A DNA stretch of 40,444 bases from Alphaproteobacteria bacterium (GTDB taxonomy: Bacteria; Pseudomonadota; Alphaproteobacteria; Paracaedibacterales; CAITNM01): contig CANKYV010000015.1 in NCBI GenBank assembly GCA_947487955.1, positions 1 to 40,444 on the forward strand, given 5' to 3'. How positions within the stretch are numbered: the first letter of the stretch is position 1; each line of letters opens with the position of its first letter. This document shows positions 34,923 through 40,444 of the stretch, piece after piece. The notes below the pieces were generated by a model, which did not search any database, was not told the origin of the DNA, and saw only the letters and a list, made by a program, of their open reading frames with translations. The translations under genes and the position numbers were made by a program.

Positions 34923-36215
34923 ATGAAAGATTTTAAGGAAAATAAAAAATTTCAATATGTATTCTTAACGAAAGAAGAAGATGATGATGTTGAAATGGTA
35001 CTTGCAAAAAAAGCAATTCAAAAATTAATTGACGAAAAATATATTATTCCTACTCACCGAGAGGAAAAGAACGGATCTCAATTTTTAGTGCAGGAAAATC
35101 CAGAGGTTTTTTCTTATCCATTTGAGTGGTCTTTTGATATGTTAAAAGATGCCTCCTTAATTTTTTTAAAAGTTGTTCAGGAGTGTATTGATGCTGATTT
35201 GTCTGTGCACACAGCAAGCTCTAATAGCATTATCTACCACGAGGGTAGTATGAAGTTTAGAAGTATTTTGGATATATCTGGAGTTTCAAATAGAGATGAG
35301 TGGCCGGGTTATAGCAAGTTTTTAGAGGTTTTTGTTTTTCCCTTACTTTTTGGTGCAATTTTTGAATTAGATCCTGCGACTTGGTGGAAAGCGACTCTAA
35401 GAGGTATGCCATTTGATGAAGCGGTTAAATTACTAGGAAGGCATGAGCAATTTCAGAATTTTCTAAATGAGCTAGGAATTCCTCTTGGGGATCATTTTAA
35501 ATCAGAAATCTGTATAGAAAAAGGCAATGCAAAGGAGAAAATCTGTGTTTTGAAGAAAATTTTGGGATCTTTAAAAAAGCAATACTCTATGCAAGATCTA
35601 CATTGGAAAACTTATCAAAGAGATAACAGTTATACGGATCCAGACATTAAAAATAAGGAAAATTTTATAACTCGGAGTATAGAAAAACTTAAAGTAAAGC
35701 ATGTTGTTGATATCGGTGCAAACACAGGCCATTATTCCAAACTAGTCCAAGCCCAGGTCTCTCATGTTGTTTCTGTTGACTCCGAGTCAGTGTGTATCGA
35801 TGACTTGTATGGTGAAATTAAAAATAGAGAGATCAAAAATATTACGCCATTACTATTAAATCTTTTAAATCCAACTACTGATTCAGGTTTTGGCCTTCGT
35901 GAGTATAAAAATATTTTTGCAAGAATTAATGCTGATTTCTTTTTAATGCTGGCTGTTATGCACCATCTTACACCTATACATATTGATTTAAATGTCTTTG
36001 TAAAATCTTTAAAAGATATTGCAAAAAGTGGGGTAATTGAATGGATTAGTCCAGATGAAGAGATGCTAAAAAAAGAGTTAAAAAAAGAAAAATACAGACA
36101 TAAGAGGTATGATTGGAACTATTTTGTTGGGCTTATTAAAGAAGATTTTGAGATTCTAGAGACGATGGATGTGCATAATGGTTATCGTAAATTATGCCTT
36201 TTGGGTCCGAAATGA
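34923..36215 (+). CDS. Class I SAM-dependent methyltransferase with an N-terminal extension
   Basis: The 430-residue protein has a C-terminal Rossmann methyltransferase domain: motif I HVVDIGANTGHYSKL (from about residue 260), the acidic strand VVSVDSE, then FFLMLAVMHHLTPIHIDLNV and WISPDEEML. The N-terminal 240 residues (YPFEWSFDMLKDASLIFLKV, then HTASSNSIIYHEGSMKF) match the accessory region of a family of methyltransferases found near polysaccharide and natural-product genes. ATG 34923 follows GAGGGG; an upstream ATG at 34902 overlaps the dioxygenase gene. Target unknown. Confidence 0.85.
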   Translation: MKDFKENKKFQYVFLTKEEDDDVEMVLAKKAIQKLIDEKYIIPTHREEKNGSQFLVQENPEVFSYPFEWSFDMLKDASLIFLKVVQECIDADLSVHTASSNSIIYHEGSMKFRSILDISGVSNRDEWPGYSKFLEVFVFPLLFGAIFELDPATWWKATLRGMPFDEAVKLLGRHEQFQNFLNELGIPLGDHFKSEICIEKGNAKEKICVLKKILGSLKKQYSMQDLHWKTYQRDNSYTDPDIKNKENFITRSIEKLKVKHVVDIGANTGHYSKLVQAQVSHVVSVDSESVCIDDLYGEIKNREIKNITPLLLNLLNPTTDSGFGLREYKNIFARINADFFLMLAVMHHLTPIHIDLNVFVKSLKDIAKSGVIEWISPDEEMLKKELKKEKYRHKRYDWNYFVGLIKEDFEILETMDVHNGYRKLCLLGPK

Positions 36216-36225
36216 AAAAAGTGAT

Positions 36226-36450
36226 ATGAACATTAATCATAAGAATAAGGGATTTAAAAAGATTTATGCTTTGTTAATGACGAGTGAGAAATTTTTGAAA
36301 TTCTTTATTGAAGAGCCAGAAAAAGCAATACAAAAATTTGATTTAGAGGAAGAGGAAAAAAGAATCTTGTTAGTGCGCCATGTTGATGAACTGCCGGCAT
36401 TAGGAATAGAAAAGGCACCTCCGTGCGGAATACGAGAAGAAGAATGGTAG
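36226..36450 (+). CDS. 74-residue peptide with a LigA/RiPP-leader-like helix and C-terminal Trp
   Basis: The short protein has a helical, acidic segment (MTSEKFLKFFIEEPEKAIQK, then FDLEEEEKRILL) of the kind seen in LigA-like small subunits and in some RiPP leader peptides. A tail GIEKAPPCGIREEEW follows, with one Cys (67) and Trp as the last residue. The tail has no Ser or Thr. Its stop overlaps the next gene, a LanKC-like kinase, by 7 bases. It could be a precursor, scaffold or partner peptide. ATG 36226 is preferred; the frame extends upstream to 36169 inside the methyltransferase gene. The ribosome binding site is weak. Confidence 0.65.
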   Translation: MNINHKNKGFKKIYALLMTSEKFLKFFIEEPEKAIQKFDLEEEEKRILLVRHVDELPALGIEKAPPCGIREEEW

Positions 36451-37823
36451 ATGAGATAGAAAAGGCTGTTAACGGATACAACTTCAAGATATTGAGTTTA
36501 CCTCATAGCCATATACATAATCTACAAATGACGTGGGCATACCCCGCTTATGTAGAGAAGTTCACAAGTTGTGGAACTAAAATTTACATATCTGCCACCA
36601 TTTTTAACTCTCTTGATATTTTTCACGTGGCTGTTCCTTGGCTGCTGTTGAATAAAATTTCTTTTAAAATTATCACAAGTAACCATCTCCTTAAGCAAAT
36701 TAATGATAATCTTTTTGGATATTTACACTCTGGCAAATTTATTACAATTTTTCCTTCAGATCATTTTGAACTAATCAAAATTATGCAATCTCTCTATGTA
36801 ATGCTAGGTAAGTACAAAAGTATCCCTATTCCTTTAAAAGAGAGATTTAAAGAAAAATCAATTGTGTACCATGACTTTAATTATCCTGCCAGTAGCAGCA
36901 ATAGACCTCTAGATGAAGAAAAGAAAACACTAGGAACTGGGTGGGGTAATAGGGAGAAAAAAAAGATATTAAAAAAAGAAGGTCTGTTTCTGGGGAAATT
37001 TATACTGCTTGAAATTGTTCGGCAGCGAGCAAGAGGTGGAACTTATTTGGCCTTAGAGGTTTTACAAAATCAAAGGACTTGTAGAAAAGTCTTTGTCAAA
37101 GAGGCTCGTGATTTTGGTGAAATTGAACTAAGTGGAGTCGATGCTGTTGATCGTCTACATTGGCAATTTAAGATGTTAAATCTTTTGAATAAATATAAAA
37201 TCACCCCAAAAGCTTTTGAAATTATAAGAGAGAAAAATGTGTCTTTTTTAATTATGGAGTATTTACCAGGAGAATCTCTACGAAAAAAAATTATAGAAGG
37301 TAGGGGAGATTTTTCAAATCAATTTATCAAAGATACTATTATTAAAATCGCGAAACATATTAAAAAAATGCATGACAAGCAAATGTATTTTCTAGAACTA
37401 TGCCCGGATAACATTATGCTTTTACCAGGTGGTGACGTGAAATTGATTGATTTTGATTTGTGTTATGCCAAGGGCGCACCAGAGTTTGTAGGATGGGAGA
37501 ATGGGACACCTGGTTTTTTTCCAAATCTAGATCTTTTAAGGAGCTCAGGAGAAGAGGAAAAAAGGTGGGGTTTGTTAAGAGATATTTTTGCTCTAGGCTC
37601 TATTTATTTTTCACTACTCTTTCCTCACTGGTACAAAGAACTTTTTAAAGGTGTAAAGATGGAGAATAGTGAAAAAGTAAAGATTGGACTTATCCATTTA
37701 TTGCCAGAAAATCTGCAGATTTTCTTTAAAAAGACATTTTTAATAGGTGAAAAATTTGAAAAAGTAAGTGACTTTGTAGATGTTATGATGAGTGATAAGA
37801 GAGTTTTATTGAACAATAAGTAG
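36444..37823 (+). CDS. LanKC-like lyase-kinase protein lacking the LanC cyclase domain
   Basis: The 459-residue protein resembles the first half of class III lanthionine synthetases. Residues about 30-150 match the N-terminal lyase-type region (TKIYISATIFNSLDIFHVAV, then HSGKFITIFPSDHFELIKIM). Residues about 190-400 are a protein-kinase fold: ARGGTYLALEV, a candidate ATP-binding Lys219, hinge MEYLPG, catalytic loop FLELCPDN and metal-binding IDFDLCY (Asp336). The catalytic-loop Asp is Glu318, although Asn323 is kept. The cyclase domain is absent. ATG 36444 overlaps the peptide stop, so the two are translated together. A GTG at 36423 is an alternative start. Confidence 0.7.
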   Translation: MVDEIEKAVNGYNFKILSLPHSHIHNLQMTWAYPAYVEKFTSCGTKIYISATIFNSLDIFHVAVPWLLLNKISFKIITSNHLLKQINDNLFGYLHSGKFITIFPSDHFELIKIMQSLYVMLGKYKSIPIPLKERFKEKSIVYHDFNYPASSSNRPLDEEKKTLGTGWGNREKKKILKKEGLFLGKFILLEIVRQRARGGTYLALEVLQNQRTCRKVFVKEARDFGEIELSGVDAVDRLHWQFKMLNLLNKYKITPKAFEIIREKNVSFLIMEYLPGESLRKKIIEGRGDFSNQFIKDTIIKIAKHIKKMHDKQMYFLELCPDNIMLLPGGDVKLIDFDLCYAKGAPEFVGWENGTPGFFPNLDLLRSSGEEEKRWGLLRDIFALGSIYFSLLFPHWYKELFKGVKMENSEKVKIGLIHLLPENLQIFFKKTFLIGEKFEKVSDFVDVMMSDKRVLLNNK

Positions 37824-37842
37824 CGTTTATGGGAGGTATAAC

Positions 37843-38970
37843 ATGAAAGTAAATCAATTTATTAGTGATGATGATGAAATAAATATCAGGAAAGAACTAG
37901 AAGTAGCACGATCTTTGCCTGCTATATGCTATACTAGCCAGGAGTTTTTCTCTTTAGAAGAAAAGTACGTTTTTCAAAAAAATTGGCTTTGTGTTGGTAG
38001 AGAAAGCCAAATACCTAACAATGGTGATTATTTTACAATTGATATACTTAGCGATCCTCTAGTTATTGTTAGGGGGAAGGATAACGTTATAAGGGCTTTA
38101 TCACGTGTTTGTAAACATAGATGGATGGAACTTGTTGCAGGTAAGGGGAACACATCGAGTTTTAAATGTCCCTATCATGAGTGGATGTATGATTTAGCAG
38201 GAAAATTAAAAGCAGCTCCCAGTATGGATATTGAAAAATTTGATAAATCCAAATGTAACTTACCTTCCTTACGTGTAGAGATCTGGCAGGGTTTTATTTT
38301 TGTGAATTATGATGATCAGGCCATTTCTTTAGATCAATCATTGTCTGGTTTGAATAAGAAGCTTGAAGGATATCAGTTATCTGAGATGATTTCAGTAGAT
38401 CCTATAGTTTATGAATCTGACTGGAATTGGAAAGTGATGGTTGAAAATGCTTCAGAAGTTTACCACTTAGGGCTACACAAAAATACTCTCATTTCCAGTT
38501 TACCAACAAAATCTTCTATTATTGAAGATAATGATGGGCCCTATTCTTTTTATCGAATTCCAAATAAAGATAGAGAGCCTTTACTTACATCATTTACTCC
38601 TCCTAATACTTTAAATAAAGATCAGCTTTCTGAATTTGTGCTATGTAATGTATTTCCTCATCATATTATGATTATTAATCCAGATCAGATGACTTGGATT
38701 CAAATTTTACCAAGGTCAGCAACAAGTCATACTCTATTATTTCATTTGTGTTTCCATCCTTCGGCGTTTAGAGATAAAGCTTTTTTTCAAAAAGAGAAGC
38801 AGAGTAAGTGGTTTTTGCAGCAAATTCACGATGAGGATATCTTTGCGTGCCAAAGTGTTCAAAAAGGTTTATTTTCCCGATATGCTCTGCCTACATCTTT
38901 TTCTTATCTTGAAAAGTCTATTTGGCAATTTCATAACTGGGTTTTGGATCAATTTAAGCAAGTAGGGTAG
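37843..38970 (+). CDS. Rieske non-heme iron oxygenase, alpha subunit
   Basis: The 375-residue protein has a Rieske [2Fe-2S] domain: CKHRW with Cys90 and His92, then CPYHEW with Cys109 and His112. A catalytic domain carries the iron site NASEVYHLGLH (His208, His212) and a later HDEDIFACQSVQKGL with a candidate Asp ligand at 330-332. This is the layout of ring-hydroxylating and choline/carnitine-type monooxygenases. GGGAGG precedes the ATG by 7 bases. A dedicated reductase is not seen. Context suggests it oxidises an amino acid or the peptide product. Confidence 0.92.
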   Translation: MKVNQFISDDDEINIRKELEVARSLPAICYTSQEFFSLEEKYVFQKNWLCVGRESQIPNNGDYFTIDILSDPLVIVRGKDNVIRALSRVCKHRWMELVAGKGNTSSFKCPYHEWMYDLAGKLKAAPSMDIEKFDKSKCNLPSLRVEIWQGFIFVNYDDQAISLDQSLSGLNKKLEGYQLSEMISVDPIVYESDWNWKVMVENASEVYHLGLHKNTLISSLPTKSSIIEDNDGPYSFYRIPNKDREPLLTSFTPPNTLNKDQLSEFVLCNVFPHHIMIINPDQMTWIQILPRSATSHTLLFHLCFHPSAFRDKAFFQKEKQSKWFLQQIHDEDIFACQSVQKGLFSRYALPTSFSYLEKSIWQFHNWVLDQFKQVG

Positions 38971-38971
38971 T

Positions 38972-40444
38972 ATGAGTGATCAGTTTATTTTTCCTCTGAC
39001 CTTTACGCAAAAGCAGCTATGGTTTGATTGTGTAATGCATCCTGACTCAGACATGTATGCATCTTCTTATGTATTTACTCTTGAAGGAAATGTTAATGAA
39101 AAAGCAGTTAGAGAAGCTTGGGATCAAGTTGTTAGGCGTCATGATGCCTTGAGAACGTTATTTAATAAGGATAAGGGTGAACCTCAACAAATTATTTCAC
39201 AAGCTTATGATTTGTCTAAAATATACGTTTATAATGATTTTTCAAAATTAAAAGATGCAGAAGTAAATAAGAATTTAGAAAGTATTGTGTCCAGCCATTC
39301 TTTATTTGACTTAGGAAAATGGCCTCTACATTTTGTTTACCTAATTAAGATTCAAAAAAACGTGTTTAAATTAATTATTTTCATTCATCATATCCTGATA
39401 GATTATGATTCTTTCAATCTATTAATGAGGGAATTTAGTGAGATATATAATGGGCAAGTAAGAGGAGAAAATATCATCCTTCCAGAAATCACTTCTGATA
39501 TAGGAGAGTATTTAAAGGAAGAACGAGATTTCTTCAGAAAATTTAGTAATAAAATGGAAATTTTCTGGTCTGATGCTTTGAAGGGATGCAATTCCTTAAG
39601 ATTAAAGGGAAAAAGGCCAGTGAAACCATTTGCTAGAAGGTCTTATTTTTTTCTTAGTAACAAAATTCTTGAGGATTTGCGTCAATTGGCACGGCAAAAT
39701 GAAACAACTTTCTTTAATGTTTTTGCTGCATGTTATTTTGCTTTTTTGCATGGGATAACGCGGCAAGAAGATATTACAATTGCCTACCCAAGTGGTAGAA
39801 GGATACCAGGTTTTAGCCTATTGGTGGGATTTTTTATTAATAATTTGCCCTTGAGAGTTAAATTTAATTATCTAACAACTTTTTTACAGATTGTTGAAGT
39901 TATTACTAATTTTATGAAACGTCCCGGATACTATGATTATTATCCTACGTACGAAATTGTAAAAATAGCAAAAAAACATTCAAAATCTAATGGAGATATA
40001 TTTGATAATGTTTTTTCATCAGCTAATTTTGCTTCTGGTGGTTTTCAGTTAGATAATATTAAAGTCATAAGTGAACTAACTCAAATTAGAGAAACGACAA
40101 AAAACCTCCTTTTTTTATTTGATAATCAGGGGCAAGATATTCGATGCGCCTTTGAGTATAGGGAAGATCTTTATTCAAAAAGAGAAATTGAGTCTTTTAT
40201 AAATATATTTAAAAGTGTTGTTTCTCAAATATTAAAAGATCCTAATTTTATAGTTAAAAATTTATTTAGAGATCAAAAAGGTGATTTTTCTAGGAATTGG
40301 AGTTTAGGAGAAAAGAGGGAATATAGGGAAGGGAGTATTATACAGTTAATAGAAGGAGGCATACAAAGCAGCGCTAAAAATACGGCTTTAGTTTTTGATG
40401 ATAAAACACTCAGCTACCAAGGTCTTAATGAACGAGTTAATCAA
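38972..40444 (+). CDS. Nonribosomal peptide synthetase, C-A... (truncated by the window end)
   Basis: The frame opens at ATG 38972, one base after the Rieske stop, and stays open for 491 codons to the end. A condensation domain starts at once (FPLTFTQKQLWFDCVMHP). It has RRHDALRTLF, the active-site region FIHHILIDYDSFN and YPSGRRIPGFSLLVGFFINN. Both His of HHxxxDG are present, but the Gly is Tyr. From about residue 449 an adenylation domain begins (SIIQLIEGGIQ, then LVFDDKTLSYQGLNERV). The rest lies outside, so substrate and release domain are unknown. Confidence 0.93.
   Translation, partial: MSDQFIFPLTFTQKQLWFDCVMHPDSDMYASSYVFTLEGNVNEKAVREAWDQVVRRHDALRTLFNKDKGEPQQIISQAYDLSKIYVYNDFSKLKDAEVNKNLESIVSSHSLFDLGKWPLHFVYLIKIQKNVFKLIIFIHHILIDYDSFNLLMREFSEIYNGQVRGENIILPEITSDIGEYLKEERDFFRKFSNKMEIFWSDALKGCNSLRLKGKRPVKPFARRSYFFLSNKILEDLRQLARQNETTFFNVFAACYFAFLHGITRQEDITIAYPSGRRIPGFSLLVGFFINNLPLRVKFNYLTTFLQIVEVITNFMKRPGYYDYYPTYEIVKIAKKHSKSNGDIFDNVFSSANFASGGFQLDNIKVISELTQIRETTKNLLFLFDNQGQDIRCAFEYREDLYSKREIESFINIFKSVVSQILKDPNFIVKNLFRDQKGDFSRNWSLGEKREYREGSIIQLIEGGIQSSAKNTALVFDDKTLSYQGLNERVNQ

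Noticed and set aside
1-40444. CRISPR array, tRNA or rRNA genes
   Set aside because: No regularly spaced repeats and no cloverleaf or rRNA-like stretch was noticed on either strand, though I could not run a covariance search.

Overview
The window looks like a piece of chromosome, or a chromosome-integrated conjugative element, from a low-GC, probably host-associated bacterium. An intracellular alphaproteobacterium of the Holosporales/Rickettsiales type is my best guess. This is inferred from an F-type (RAGE-like) tra cluster, an hslV whose catalytic Thr lies behind a short propeptide, a eukaryotic-type F-box in a secreted protein, and AT-rich coding. No rRNA or tRNA gene was seen, so the taxonomy is inference.

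Region 1 (about 1-20.4 kb) is an almost complete F-type type IV secretion/conjugation operon on the + strand. The order is pilin candidate, traL, traE, traK (split in two), traB, traV, traC, trbI, a TraF-type signal peptidase, traW, traU, trbC, traN, traF, traH, traG and traD. The genes are tightly packed with many ATGA overlaps. Three things break the canonical order: an antisense ribbon-helix-helix gene between traF and traH, a minus-strand small membrane protein after traG, and a YhcG/DUF1016 PDDEXK nuclease gene translationally coupled to traD. No TraI relaxase gene is present.

Region 2 (20.4-24.9 kb) is accessory DNA. It holds an XRE-type regulator, a small membrane protein that may be frameshifted, a second DUF1016 nuclease with a hypothetical partner bracketed by a 17-bp direct repeat, and a conserved hypothetical gene pair on the minus strand. 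A gene-poor stretch with a decayed ORF follows.

Region 3 (24.9-30.5 kb) holds a LuxR-type receptor with all the usual acyl-homoserine-lactone pocket residues but no luxI nearby, hslV-hslU, a pterin-4a-carbinolamine dehydratase and a YhhQ-type queuosine-precursor transporter. A secreted F-box protein gene, apparently frameshifted, comes next. An IS1-family element with intact inverted repeats and an 8-bp target duplication closes the region.

Region 4 (31-40.4 kb, running off the end) is visibly more AT-rich and encodes a natural-product cluster. In order: an A-PCP-C nonribosomal peptide synthetase, a 2OG-Fe(II) dioxygenase of the isoleucine-hydroxylase type, a SAM methyltransferase, a 74-aa peptide ending in Trp, a protein that looks like the lyase-kinase half of a class III lanthionine synthetase without its cyclase, a Rieske oxygenase, and a second synthetase (C-A..., truncated by the window). 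The first condensation domain has Gln in place of the catalytic His, and the kinase-like protein has Glu in place of the catalytic Asp. This NRPS plus peptide plus LanKC-like set is the best candidate for an undescribed system.
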